Positions 22,981-30,866 of a stretch of DNA of 64,000 nt are shown here, piece after piece; within the stretch, counting starts at the first letter, position 1, and the number at the start of each line of letters is the position of its first letter. The position numbers were made by a program, and so were the translations under genes. Location: contig NZ_SSSM01000001.1 of assembly GCF_004801885.1 (NCBI RefSeq), positions 806,001-870,000 of the forward strand, written 5' to 3'. Source of the stretch: Naasia lichenicola (GTDB lineage: Bacteria > Actinomycetota > Actinomycetes > Actinomycetales > Microbacteriaceae). Under the pieces are notes generated by a model. It worked only from the letters and a program-made list of their open reading frames with translations. It was not told the DNA's origin and made no database searches.

Positions 22981-23003
22981 CGTCAGCACCGGGTGCGCTG
23001 ACG
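22981..23003 (+). terminator. Terminator hairpin after FKBP gene
   Basis: CGTCAGC and GCTGACG form a 7-bp stem starting 3 nt after the stop codon. A larger palindrome follows immediately. Confidence 0.45.
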
Positions 23004-23010
23004 CCAGACA

Positions 23011-23067
23011 CGAGATGCCACTTTCCGTCCCTACAACCGCGGTTTGGGGACGGAAAGTGGCATCTCG
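23011..23067. repeat. Perfect 21-bp inverted repeat between convergent genes
   Basis: The left arm 23011-23031 (CGAGATGCCACTTTCCGTCC plus C) is exactly complementary to 23047-23067. The loop contains the palindrome AACCGCGGTT. It lies between the FKBP and FHA stop codons and could terminate both. Confidence 0.85.
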
Positions 23068-23084
23068 ACTGCTGAGCGGGGCGG

Positions 23085-24539
23085 TCAGACTCCGACGATG
23101 GTGACCGTCAGGGCGCCGCCGAGCTCGAAGACGTCGCCGGGGAAGCCGACGATCGGCGCCTCGGACGGAAGCCGCACGGTCGGTGTGCCGGCCCGCGTGA
23201 GCAGCGTCCCGTTGGTCGAGCCCATGTCGCGCATGAGCACCTGATCGCCGTCGAGGCGGACCTCGAGGTGGTTCCGCGAGATGTCGGTCATGCCGACATC
23301 GAGGGTCACCAGGCGCGGCTCGTCGCCGTAGGCGTAGAGGATCGAGGGGCTGCGACCGATCAGGATCGTTCCCGTGATGGGCAGGCGCTCACCGGTCGAG
23401 AGAACGAGGGTCGCCGCCGCGAGGTTCTCCTCCGGCGCGTCGGCGATCGAGCGCAGCAGCGGGTCGCCGCGCACGATCGTCTCCTCGATCCGGTCCTCGT
23501 CATCGCTCACCGGAGCGGGCTCGGCTCGCTCGAGCGGGGTGTAGTCGCTGACGCCGGGCATCACGCTCGGGCTCCATGCCCGGTCGTAGGCCTCGGTCTC
23601 GCCCGGTCCGAACTCGCCGTCGAGGTCGTCGTCGGCGGGCTCCTCCACATCGGGCCCCGCGTCGTACGGCGACTCGTAGGCGTCGAACTGCGCGGGAGTG
23701 GGCGCGGAGGCGGGAGACGGATCGAACAGTCCGGCGAGAGCGCTGACCCCGTCGTCCTCGGGCTGCGCGTCGCGCGGGTCGATGACGGTCTCGCCGTTCA
23801 TGATCGCGTCGAAGTCGGGAACCTCATCGAGGGACTGCACGCGCTCGGCGGGCAGCTGCGGCTCGGCGACGGGCGCGCTCGCAAAGGTGGGGATGCGCTC
23901 GTGGGTCGAGGAGTCGATGCCCGACGAGGTGGACTCGTCGAAGAAGTCGTCATCCTCGTCGGCCGAGTTCTCCTGGACGTCCGTCGGACGTGAATCCTGG
24001 CCGACGTTCGAGGCGGCATCGCCGGACGACTCGTTGTACGTCTCGCCGAACGACTCGTTGTACGTCTCGTTGTACGTCTCGTCAGGCTGGCCGGCAGGCT
24101 CGCCGACCGACTCACCGACCGACTCTTCTGGGGCGGGCGCACCGATGAGGCTGGAGTCGATCGACGGCGGCACGAAGGCCGAGTACGCCGGCGCTTCGAC
24201 CACGGGCGGGGCGACGGGCGGCGTCACCGGCGGAGCGGCAGCGGCGGGCGCGGGAGTCGGCGCGGACACCGGCGCCGCAGCTTCGGGCGCAGGCGTCGCG
24301 GCGGCCGCACCGCGGCCGCGAGGCCGGACGATCACACCGCCGAAGCCTGCCGCGATCACGCCGACCTCTGCCGCGTCCTCGGGCACCGTGGCGCCGGGAG
24401 CGCCGCTGCGGTCGACGAACACCGCCTCGAGGCGTCCGCTCGACACGATCCGCACGCGGTCTCCCACGCGCGCCACGATCACGTAGTCCTGCGCGTCGTC
24501 GAAATCATCGAACACACTGTCCGTTGCCGGAGTGCTCAT
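23085..24539 (-). CDS. FHA-domain protein with long acidic linker
   Basis: The 484-residue protein has an uncharacterised N-terminal beta domain (residues 1-75), a Pro/Ala then Asp/Glu/Ser-rich disordered linker (about 76-370), and a C-terminal FHA domain (about 378-484) with GRSP (395), SRNHLEV (421) and GSTNGTLL (from 441), so it should bind phosphothreonine peptides. The linker holds repeated ETYNES/ETYNET units near residues 155-172. Related proteins in actinobacteria sit with Ser/Thr kinases, but no kinase gene is nearby. Its ATG overlaps the TGA of the small upstream gene (ATGA), so the two are translationally coupled. It converges with the FKBP gene. Confidence 0.82.
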   Translation of the reverse strand: MSTPATDSVFDDFDDAQDYVIVARVGDRVRIVSSGRLEAVFVDRSGAPGATVPEDAAEVGVIAAGFGGVIVRPRGRGAAAATPAPEAAAPVSAPTPAPAAAAPPVTPPVAPPVVEAPAYSAFVPPSIDSSLIGAPAPEESVGESVGEPAGQPDETYNETYNESFGETYNESSGDAASNVGQDSRPTDVQENSADEDDDFFDESTSSGIDSSTHERIPTFASAPVAEPQLPAERVQSLDEVPDFDAIMNGETVIDPRDAQPEDDGVSALAGLFDPSPASAPTPAQFDAYESPYDAGPDVEEPADDDLDGEFGPGETEAYDRAWSPSVMPGVSDYTPLERAEPAPVSDDEDRIEETIVRGDPLLRSIADAPEENLAAATLVLSTGERLPITGTILIGRSPSILYAYGDEPRLVTLDVGMTDISRNHLEVRLDGDQVLMRDMGSTNGTLLTRAGTPTVRLPSEAPIVGFPGDVFELGGALTVTIVGV

Positions 24540-24808
24540 GCCTTGTACCCCTCGTTCACCACGTCTGCGTATTGAGTGACCGATTCGCCGTGCGCGTCCT
24601 CGACGAGAAGCGCGTAGCGCCGGCTCTGACAGGGGAATGTGTGCGTGGTGCTGTAGTCCACGCCTACCTCGCTACCGAAATTCTTCGGGTCATCGGTCTC
24701 CAGACCAAAGTACGCGATGGACGCCCCCGAACCCGTCCACTTGAGCATGATGTCGGGAGACTGGTCGCGATCCGACACGGATACGGGGGCTCCAAGGGAT
24801 GGCAGCAT
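24536..24808 (-). CDS. Small Ig-like domain protein, possibly truncated
   Basis: About 90 residues from ATG 24808 resemble a single Ig/fibronectin-like beta domain (SPDIMLKWTGSGASIAYFGL ... TTHTFPCQSRRYALLVED). The frame continues upstream to 24892 but the extra codons look non-coding. The stop overlaps the ATG of the FHA gene, which supports a real operon. The base composition here is lower in GC than its neighbours. It could be the remaining C-terminal domain of a once longer protein, since such domains are often the tail of FHA or surface proteins; I cannot find the missing part. The start is uncertain. Confidence 0.45.
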   Translation of the reverse strand: MLPSLGAPVSVSDRDQSPDIMLKWTGSGASIAYFGLETDDPKNFGSEVGVDYSTTHTFPCQSRRYALLVEDAHGESVTQYADVVNEGYKA

Positions 24809-25021
24809 CGCCATCCCGCCCGCGCCGCGAGCTGTCCTGTGCACTTCGACGCCGCCCATCGAGGATCGCCCGGCGTTCCGGCCCCTGATCATTCGAGCTC
24901 GGGACCGTCCGGAATGGCCCTCACCCTAGCGGCTGGATGCACGCCGACGCAGGTCCTTGCGCCGGACGGTTCCGCCCGGTCCGAGCGTCCGGACGCGCCG
25001 CCGATCGCCGGTGCAATCCGG

Positions 25022-25519
25022 TCAATCCCGGGCGATGACGGAGACGAACGCAGTGAGCGCGTGGACGAGGTCGGCCGGCGCGAGTTCGACCTCGAAGCCG
25101 CGGCGGCCGCCCGAGACATGGATGGTGCCGTGCTCGAGGGCGCTCGCATCGAGCACCGTGCGCAGCCTGCTCCTCTGGCCGAGCGGACTGATCCCGCCGG
25201 TGACGTACCCGGTGCGGCGTTCGGCGAGCTCCGGCGGCGCCATCTCGCATCTCTTGGCGCCCAGGGCGGAGGCCAGCGCCTTGAGGTCGAGTCGGCACGG
25301 GACGGGCACGATGCCGAAGGCCAGCTCGCCATCCGCCTGCACGACGAGCGTCTTGAACACGCGCGAGGGATCGACGCCCAGTGCCTCGGCCGCCTCCAAC
25401 CCGTAGCTGGGGTGTGCGGGATCGTGCTCGTAGCTGTGGGTGGAGTGGGATACGCCGAGGCGGAGCAGCTCGGCCACCGCCGGGGTCGCGACGCCTGAGG
25501 GTCGCTTCGCACGCGCCAT
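25022..25519 (-). CDS. ybaK: YbaK/EbsC-family Cys-tRNA(Pro) deacylase
   Basis: The 165-residue protein belongs to the YbaK/ProX editing family, which hydrolyses Cys wrongly attached to tRNA-Pro. Family features seen are the VFKTLVVQAD and AFGIVPVPCRLDLK strands, the GYVTGGISPLG loop, and HVSGGRRGFEVELAPADL near the end. Length fits the family. The ATG at 25519 is chosen because TATCGT stands 6 nt upstream (leaderless); the frame is open further but the added residues are low-complexity antisense of the Lys/Ala-rich gene. No operon partner. Confidence 0.9.
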   Translation of the reverse strand: MARAKRPSGVATPAVAELLRLGVSHSTHSYEHDPAHPSYGLEAAEALGVDPSRVFKTLVVQADGELAFGIVPVPCRLDLKALASALGAKRCEMAPPELAERRTGYVTGGISPLGQRSRLRTVLDASALEHGTIHVSGGRRGFEVELAPADLVHALTAFVSVIARD

Positions 25520-25525
25520 GCCGTC

Positions 25526-25531
25526 ACGATA
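25526..25531 (-). promoter_or_regulatory. -10 box (TATCGT), leaderless promoter of ybaK
   Basis: TATCGT on the minus strand ends 6 nt before the ATG at 25519. Confidence 0.45.
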
Positions 25532-25718
25532 CCGATCGGCCCAGGTGCGGACCGAACCCGTGATGGGAGCCGGTGGGCGTCGGATCGTGACGAGGCTCTC
25601 TGCCATGGCGGGGAGCCCGCCTCTACGATGAGAGGTCCCGCGACCGTCGGCTCGTATTCCGACGCTCACGAGCTCCTGTCGGGCTCGCGGACCGTGAACT
25701 CGAGCGAAGGACTCCCCC

Positions 25719-26591
25719 ATGGCGAAGTCGGATGCGAAGAAGCCGGATGACAAGAAGCCGGCCTCAAGGAAGCCGGATGACAAGAAGCCGGGCGGCAGGA
25801 AGAACGAGCTGAAGAAGGCGGATGTGAAGGCTGCGAAGGAGCGCGCGAAGAAGGCCGCGGCCGAGGCGAAGCGCTCGGCGGAGAAGGCTCGGAGCAAGGC
25901 GGCGAAGATCGCCAAGCACGCCGCGAAGACCGCGAAGGCCGCCGCCGCCAAGGCCGTGGCACAGGCCAAGGCGGAAGCCGTCAAGGCCAAGGCGGAGGCA
26001 TCGAAGGCCGCGCGCAAGGCGAAGAAGGCGGCCGAGTCGCAGCGGGCTGCTGCCGCCTCGGCGCTCGAGGCGAAGTCCGCACCGGTGCTGAGCATCGTCG
26101 AGTCCGACGATTCGGATACTGCCTCCACCACGGCCGGCGACGCCCAGTCCCACGAGGCGACGTCGGATGCGCCGACGCTCGTCGCCGTGCCGGACCTCGT
26201 TCCCGACCCGGCTGCCGATGGATCCGTGAACGGACCGGCCGCCGATGGAGAGACCGACGGACGAGCCGCTGGATCGACAGCCGACCCGGCGGACGGGGAA
26301 GGTTCCGCCCCCGAGCACTCGAGCGCGCCCGTTCTGGAGATCGTCCCGACGCAGCCCGCAGACACCGCGGAAGCTGCAGCCGCGAACCCCTCGCCGTCGG
26401 ACTCGGCCGAGCCGACCAGTCCCGCCCACCTCACCGCGGTCGAAGCGACACCGCCACTCCCCGCGCCTCCCGGCGACGGCCCCGACCTCAGCTGGACGCT
26501 CGTCCGCCTGCGCGCGCTGGCCAAGGAGCGAGGCCTGGTCGGCTATTCACGGCTCGACAAGCAGCGACTGGTGGAGGCGCTGCGCGACTGA
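25719..26591 (+). CDS. Histone-like Lys/Ala-rich protein with C-terminal SAP/Rho_N-like domain
   Basis: The 290-residue protein has a strongly basic N-terminal third (about residues 1-105) made of Lys/Ala repeats such as KPDDKKPASRKPDDKKPGG and KAKAEASKAARKAKKAAES, like bacterial histone H1-type tails. The middle (about 125-250) is acidic and disordered. The last 36 residues (LSWTLVRLRALAKERGLVGY, SRLDKQRLVEALRD) match the SAP/Rho N-terminal helix-extension-helix pattern that binds nucleic acid. A nucleoid-associated role is likely. The start ATG has GAAGGA 7 nt upstream; TACGAT at 25624-25629 may be the -10. Transcribed divergently from ybaK. Expression and binding targets unknown. Confidence 0.65.
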   Translation: MAKSDAKKPDDKKPASRKPDDKKPGGRKNELKKADVKAAKERAKKAAAEAKRSAEKARSKAAKIAKHAAKTAKAAAAKAVAQAKAEAVKAKAEASKAARKAKKAAESQRAAAASALEAKSAPVLSIVESDDSDTASTTAGDAQSHEATSDAPTLVAVPDLVPDPAADGSVNGPAADGETDGRAAGSTADPADGEGSAPEHSSAPVLEIVPTQPADTAEAAAANPSPSDSAEPTSPAHLTAVEATPPLPAPPGDGPDLSWTLVRLRALAKERGLVGYSRLDKQRLVEALRD

Positions 26592-26735
26592 TCGGCCTCC
26601 GAGGCAGCGCCGTCCCACGCCGGGCTCCGCTCCATCCGGTGAGCAGCGCACCCTCGACGCCTGCCTGAAGGTCGGCCGTCCGCCGCGCCGAGCCTGCTCG
26701 CCCGCCGAGCTGACCGGGTCCGTGAGACTGGCGAG

Positions 26736-27749
26736 ATGTCCCGCCCGTCGCCGAAGGCAGCTTCACGCACGACCGTCTCGCTGTCGGATGAGGAGATCAG
26801 GAGTCGACTGCCGCTCGGGTCCGCGCTCGAGGTGGTCCGACGCTCGATGCTCGATGCCGAGGCGGGCACGTTCATCGCCCCCGCACGTGTGCACGAGGAC
26901 GCGGATTCCGACTCGGATCAGGGTCGGCCTCGCCGAGGTCCGATCCACAGCGTTGCCCGTGGAGCCGGCTGGTACGGCTACGCGTCCACCGAGGGTGCCG
27001 CCTTCTCGAGCGGTGCGCAGGGCGGGCGGGAACCGGTCGATTCGGTCGTGATGGTGCGGGACGGCGAGACCGACGAGCTGCTGTCGATGGCGGTGGGCTC
27101 GGAGCTCGCCCGGCTTCGCCGCCTCGCCACCGTCGCACTCGCCGTCGACGCCCTGGCCGCACCGGACGCGGAGACGCTCGCCGTTCTCGGCGGCGACCCT
27201 CAGCTCGCGGATCTGATCGCGGCCATCTCCTCGGTCCGTCCTCTCACGGCCATCAGCCTCGTCGACGCCGGTGCGGAGGCGGCAGATCTGCGCGCGTCCA
27301 GCGCCGACTCAGCGGTGGTCGCCGTGGCTGGGGCGGATATGGACGGGGTCCTCGGCGCCCTGGCGCAGGCATCGATCGTGCTGGTCCTGACCGCCGAGAC
27401 GCTCGCCGACGCCGCCATCGACGCCGCCATCGATGCGTCCGCGCTGGCACCGGGGGCCGCCGTGATCGCGCTCGCCGATGCGGTCCCCGCCATCGACGGA
27501 GTCCTTGCGGTGCCGACGCCGGGCCTGCTGGCCGACCTGGAGCGCCTGTTCACCGACTCCCCCGCGCAGCTGGAGGCCGACCGGCTGCCGACCGCCCTCG
27601 AACGGCGCCGCGACGAGATCCTCCCTCTTGCATCGGCGCTCGCAGGACGACCTCCGCGGAGCACACCATCCGATCGCCTCGGGATGATCTGCGTGGGGCT
27701 CGCCGGCGCCGACGTGTTCCTGCTCCAGCACCTGGCCCGCCGGGTCTGA
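26736..27749 (+). CDS. Divergent ornithine cyclodeaminase/mu-crystallin-like protein
   Basis: The 337-residue protein resembles the OCD/mu-crystallin family (LSDEEIRSRLPLGSALEVVR at the start, LLSMAVGSELARLRRLATVA, PGAAVIALAD and ICVGLAGADVFLLQHLA near the end). The NAD(P)-binding motif, normally GxGxQ, reads VLGGDPQL, so the second glycine is Asp, and several Ala-rich stretches (ADAAIDAAIDASAL) replace ordered regions. It may not use NAD(P). Function unclear. It starts at ATG 26736; no good ribosome-binding site is seen, and no canonical TAnnnT lies nearby. It follows the histone-like gene by 144 bp with no gene between and converges with the small gene at 27770. Confidence 0.6.
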   Translation: MSRPSPKAASRTTVSLSDEEIRSRLPLGSALEVVRRSMLDAEAGTFIAPARVHEDADSDSDQGRPRRGPIHSVARGAGWYGYASTEGAAFSSGAQGGREPVDSVVMVRDGETDELLSMAVGSELARLRRLATVALAVDALAAPDAETLAVLGGDPQLADLIAAISSVRPLTAISLVDAGAEAADLRASSADSAVVAVAGADMDGVLGALAQASIVLVLTAETLADAAIDAAIDASALAPGAAVIALADAVPAIDGVLAVPTPGLLADLERLFTDSPAQLEADRLPTALERRRDEILPLASALAGRPPRSTPSDRLGMICVGLAGADVFLLQHLARRV

Positions 27750-27769
27750 CGAGCGGCATCCGACCCCGA

Positions 27770-28030
27770 TCAGCGCTTGCCGTTGACGGGACCCTGACGG
27801 GCGTGCGCCGCGATGTAGCTGCGGTGGGCGCCCTCGACGGCCGCCTTGAGGGAGCGGTAGTAGCCGAGGAGCTCCCGCTCGCTCGAATGCTGCGCCCAGG
27901 TGACCGCGCGGTAGCCGCGCTCCCCTTTGATCTCCAGGGCGACGATGATCGCGTACGGGCGCGAGCCGGAGTCGAGCAGATGCCACTGCCACGGCTCGAC
28001 CTCGGTCGCGGAGAGGATCGGATGCCACAC
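27770..28030 (-). CDS. Conserved-looking small protein of unknown function
   Basis: The gene is 86 residues, starting at GTG 28030 (VWHPILSATEVEPWQWHLL), where GAGGAG lies 6 nt upstream. The longer frame is antisense of the divergent gene. The chain has a small beta part (YAIIVALEIKGERGYRAVTW) and a helical end (ELLGYYRSLKAAVEGAHRSY). I do not recognise the family. No membrane segment or signal. A TACGAT on the minus strand near 28132-28137 is a possible -10. Function unknown. Confidence 0.6.
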   Translation of the reverse strand: MWHPILSATEVEPWQWHLLDSGSRPYAIIVALEIKGERGYRAVTWAQHSSERELLGYYRSLKAAVEGAHRSYIAAHARQGPVNGKR

Positions 28031-28184
28031 GGACTGCTCCTCGTGCTGTCGAGTGATGAGGACTCGCCCACAGCGGCCGGAGAGCCGGCTGCCATGGGTC
28101 GAGCGTGCGTCCGGCCCCGCGTGGTCCCATCGTAGGCATCCGCTCCGACACAGCGCCCCCATCGGCGTCTGCTTGGATGCGTGG

Positions 28185-28787
28185 ATGGACCCGCGCACCG
28201 ACCCGATCGACGAGGCGGTGAGGACCTCCGCCGTCCGGTCCCTCGCCTGGACCGCCACGGACGGGGTCGGCCTCGAGCGGGCGACGGTCGAGATGGCCGA
28301 GGAGGGCGCGGTGCTGCGCGGCAGCGTCGTCCGCGACGACGAGGCGGTGTACCGCATCAGCTACGAGGTGCGGGTGGACGCGCGGTGGACGACCCGCTCC
28401 GTGACCGTGTTCGACGACGAGACGGGTCGGTCGCTGCAGCTGCGCTCCGAGGGGAACGGCCGATGGATCGACGCGGACGGGGCGCCGCTCGATCGGCTAG
28501 ACGGCGCCGTCGACGTGGACATCAGCGCGACGCCCATGACCAACACCCTGCCGGTCCGACGGCTCGGTCTCGCGATCGGCGAATCCGCTGACATCGTCAC
28601 CGCCTATGTCCTGGTCACGGAGCTCGGGACGGATCGCGGAGTTGAGCTCGATGCTCAGCGGTACACCCGCACCGGCGAACTCGAGTACCTCTACGAGTCG
28701 CGCAGCAGCGATTTCCGGCGCACCGTGCAGGTCGACGAGGACGGATTCGTCCTGGAGTATCAGGACGCGTTCCGCCGCACCGAGTGA
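28185..28787 (+). CDS. Putative glycolipid-binding domain protein (PF06475-like)
   Basis: The 200-residue soluble protein matches the glycolipid-binding family: [20 protein letters not shown] at the N-terminus, [13 protein letters not shown], the highly characteristic [18 protein letters not shown] in the middle, and [20 protein letters not shown] at the end. The family is predicted to bind glycolipids by analogy with LprG-like folds; biochemical proof is poor. The ATG at 28185 gives the expected family length. TTGGAT stands 6 nt upstream, a weak leaderless -10. Followed by a short tandem repeat and the deazaflavin-type oxidoreductase. Confidence 0.78.
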   Translation: MDPRTDPIDEAVRTSAVRSLAWTATDGVGLERATVEMAEEGAVLRGSVVRDDEAVYRISYEVRVDARWTTRSVTVFDDETGRSLQLRSEGNGRWIDADGAPLDRLDGAVDVDISATPMTNTLPVRRLGLAIGESADIVTAYVLVTELGTDRGVELDAQRYTRTGELEYLYESRSSDFRRTVQVDEDGFVLEYQDAFRRTE

Positions 28788-28822
28788 CACTGCTCAATGC
28801 CGCCGACGGGGGCGCCGCGCGC

Positions 28823-28859
28823 CCAGGAAGCGGCTCCCCAGGAAGCGGCTCCCCAGGAA
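28823..28859 (+). repeat. 15-bp tandem repeat, about 2.5 copies
   Basis: AGGAAGCGGCTCCCC is repeated at 28823, 28838 and partly 28853 in the gap between two plus-strand genes. No regulatory role is evident. Confidence 0.7.
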
Positions 28860-28891
28860 GTTCAGGGCGACAAGTCCGGTTGAATGGACGC

Positions 28892-29329
28892 ATGCCCCTC
28901 ACCGGTGAATACCTGCCCAGCACCTCCAAGTGGGCCCGCGACCAGGCGGAGAAGTACGAGGCCACCGGCGGCGCCGAGGCCAACACGCTCCGCGGCAAGC
29001 CCGTCATCGTGCTCACCACGGTCGGCGCGCAGTCCGGCAAGCTCCGGAAGACGGCGCTGATGCGCGTCGAGCACGACGGCCACTACGCGGTCGTGGCGTC
29101 CAAGGGCGGATCCGCCGAGAATCCGGCCTGGTACGCCAACATCGTCGCCGAGCCCCACGTGGAGCTGCAGGACGGGCCGGTCACGCTCGACTACCGTGCC
29201 CGCCTCGCCACGGGCGAGGAGCGCGACGAGTGGTGGGCGCGCGCCACCGCCGTCTGGCCCGACTACGACGTGTACCAGACCAAGACCGACCGGCAGATCC
29301 CCCTGTTCATCCTCGAGCCGCTCGCCTGA
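28892..29329 (+). CDS. Deazaflavin-dependent nitroreductase-like protein (DDN/F420 family)
   Basis: The 145-residue protein belongs to the split-barrel DDN/FDOR-A family that uses coenzyme F420 in most characterised members. Family motifs are present: [40 protein letters not shown], and a C-terminal [10 protein letters not shown]. The [12 protein letters not shown] segment contacts the F420 phosphates in homologues. Substrates could be nitroaromatics, quinones or others. The ATG at 28892 starts where homologues start; TTGAAT 6 nt upstream is a weak leaderless -10. Its presence implies that the cell makes or imports F420, which is of interest because the FbiC copy in this window looks defective. 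Confidence 0.85.
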   Translation: MPLTGEYLPSTSKWARDQAEKYEATGGAEANTLRGKPVIVLTTVGAQSGKLRKTALMRVEHDGHYAVVASKGGSAENPAWYANIVAEPHVELQDGPVTLDYRARLATGEERDEWWARATAVWPDYDVYQTKTDRQIPLFILEPLA

Positions 29330-29374
29330 AGCGCCGGGCGCATCCGCTCGCGCGCCGTACGGGGTGCTCCCTGC

Positions 29375-29380
29375 TAGCGT
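29375..29380 (+). promoter_or_regulatory. -10 box (TAGCGT), leaderless promoter of AraC gene
   Basis: TAGCGT ends 7 nt before the ATG at 29388. Confidence 0.5.
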
Positions 29381-29387
29381 CGCCCCC

Positions 29388-29867
29388 ATGACCCCGCAGG
29401 AGCTCCAGCGCATCGTGTTCCTGCGCAGAGCCCGCGATCTGATGGACCGCGAGTACTCCCGTCCGCTCGACGTGCCGACGATGGCACAGACCGCGCTCAT
29501 GTCGCCTGCCCACTTCTCCCGGCAGTTCCGCGCCCTCTACGGCGAGACCCCGTATTCGTATCTGATGACCCGACGGATCGAGCGGGCGATGACGCTGCTC
29601 CGCGCCGGCTCGAGCGTCACCGACGCGTGCATGGCGGTCGGCTGCACCTCGCTCGGCTCGTTCAGCACACGATTCACGGAGATCGTCGGCGAGAGCCCCT
29701 CCGCCTATCGCGCACGGGAGCATCACGCCGTCAACGCGATGCCGTCCTGCGTCGCCAAGGTGCATACCCGCCCCGTGCGGGCCGGCAGCCGCGACTCCAG
29801 CACGATGGTGTCGAGCCGTGAAGAGTCGAGCAGGAACAGAGAAGCCGCTCGCTCCTTCGCGGCCTAG
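29388..29867 (+). CDS. AraC-family regulator
   Basis: The 159-residue protein consists of a double helix-turn-helix AraC DNA-binding domain (LDVPTMAQTALMSPAHFSRQ at residues 25-44; SVTDACMAVGCTSLGSFSTR in the second HTH), with a short N-terminus and a Ser/Arg-rich tail but no sensory domain. In many actinobacteria such a regulator is followed by a VOC-family gene, as here, and controls it. The start at ATG 29388 is supported by TAGCGT 7 nt upstream. The TAG stop codon forms the first three bases of the -10 box of the next gene. Confidence 0.88.
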   Translation: MTPQELQRIVFLRRARDLMDREYSRPLDVPTMAQTALMSPAHFSRQFRALYGETPYSYLMTRRIERAMTLLRAGSSVTDACMAVGCTSLGSFSTRFTEIVGESPSAYRAREHHAVNAMPSCVAKVHTRPVRAGSRDSSTMVSSREESSRNREAARSFAA

Positions 29868-29870
29868 CCT
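29865..29870 (+). promoter_or_regulatory. -10 box (TAGCCT), leaderless promoter of VOC gene, overlapping AraC stop codon
   Basis: TAGCCT ends 7 nt before the ATG at 29878; its TAG is the stop codon of the AraC gene. Confidence 0.5.
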
Positions 29871-29877
29871 CGATGGC

Positions 29878-30303
29878 ATGACCATCGCGCTCCAGTACTG
29901 CAACATCACCGTCAACGACGTCGACGAGTCGATCGCGTTCTACCGCGACGCCCTCGGCCTCACCGTGCAGAACGACGTCGGCTCCGGCGACTACCGCTGG
30001 GTGACCCTCGGCCTGGAGGCTCAGCCGGGCCTCGGAATCGTGCTCTCGGTGCCCCACGCCGGGCGATCGCAGGAGGACGGCGACGCCATGCAGGAGCTGC
30101 TGACCAAGGGGGTCCTCCCCCTGCTGGTCTTCACCACCGACGATGTCGACGGCACCTTCGAGACGGTGCGGGCGACAGGCGCCGAGGTGCTGCAGGAGCC
30201 GATCGATCAGCCGTGGGGTCCGCGCGACTGCGCGTTCCGCGATCCGTCGGGCAACACCGTGCGCATCTCGCAGGCGCAGGACCTGCAAGCCCACGTGTCG
30301 TAG
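29878..30303 (+). CDS. VOC-family (glyoxalase/bleomycin-resistance-fold) protein
   Basis: The 141-residue protein has the paired beta-alpha-beta-beta-beta VOC fold: LQYCNITVNDVDESIAFYRD at the start, GLEAQPGLGIVL, and the second half LLVFTTDDVDGTFETVRATG to CAFRDPSGNTVRISQ. Members are metal enzymes or binding proteins for small toxic compounds; the exact reaction is unknown. The ATG at 29878 is used, with its own -10 at 29865-29870. The AraC gene directly upstream is the likely regulator. It converges with cysE, 23 bp apart, with no visible terminator in the gap. Confidence 0.85.
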   Translation: MTIALQYCNITVNDVDESIAFYRDALGLTVQNDVGSGDYRWVTLGLEAQPGLGIVLSVPHAGRSQEDGDAMQELLTKGVLPLLVFTTDDVDGTFETVRATGAEVLQEPIDQPWGPRDCAFRDPSGNTVRISQAQDLQAHVS

Positions 30304-30326
30304 AGGGCGCACGCGTCGGAGAAGGC

Positions 30327-30866
30327 TCAGATGTCGTAGAAGTATTCGGCGTAGTCGTGGCTCTGTCGGCGGGCGACCGCCGGGACACCGACGAGCAGCG
30401 ACGCAGGCGGCGCATCGCGCACCACCACCGCGCCCGCACCGACGACCGAGTCGGCGCCCAGGGTGATGGGGCCGAGGATCGTGGCTCCCGCACCGATCAC
30501 GACGCGGTCCTCGAGGGTGGGGTGCCGCTTCGTCCGCTCCGAGGATGTGCCGCCGAGGGTGACTCCGTGGTAGATCATCACGTCGTCGCCGACGACCGCG
30601 GTCTCCCCGATCACGACGCCCATGCCGTGGTCGATGAAGAAGCGCCGCCCGATCGTCGCGCCGGGATGGATCTCGACGCCCGTCAGCCAGCGGACCAGCT
30701 GTGCGACGATGCGCGCGGGCAGGCGGAAGCCGCCCACCCACAGCCGGTGAGCGATGCGGTGGCCCCAGACGGCATGCAGGCCCGAGTAGGTCAGCGCCAC
30801 CTCGAACCCGCTCCGCGCGGCGGGATCGCGTCGTCGAGCGGTCTGGATGTCTTCGCGGAGCGGCAC
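30327..30866 (-). CDS. cysE: Serine O-acetyltransferase
   Basis: The 179-residue short-form enzyme makes O-acetylserine from serine and acetyl-CoA, the first step of cysteine synthesis. It has the left-handed parallel beta-helix hexapeptide repeats and the catalytic motif [20 protein letters not shown], then [14 protein letters not shown] and the [20 protein letters not shown] series. The GTG start at 30866 immediately follows the cysK stop codon (TAG then GTG), so the two are translationally coupled in one operon. Short forms of this kind are common in Gram-positive bacteria. Confidence 0.94.
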   Translation of the reverse strand: MPLREDIQTARRRDPAARSGFEVALTYSGLHAVWGHRIAHRLWVGGFRLPARIVAQLVRWLTGVEIHPGATIGRRFFIDHGMGVVIGETAVVGDDVMIYHGVTLGGTSSERTKRHPTLEDRVVIGAGATILGPITLGADSVVGAGAVVVRDAPPASLLVGVPAVARRQSHDYAEYFYDI

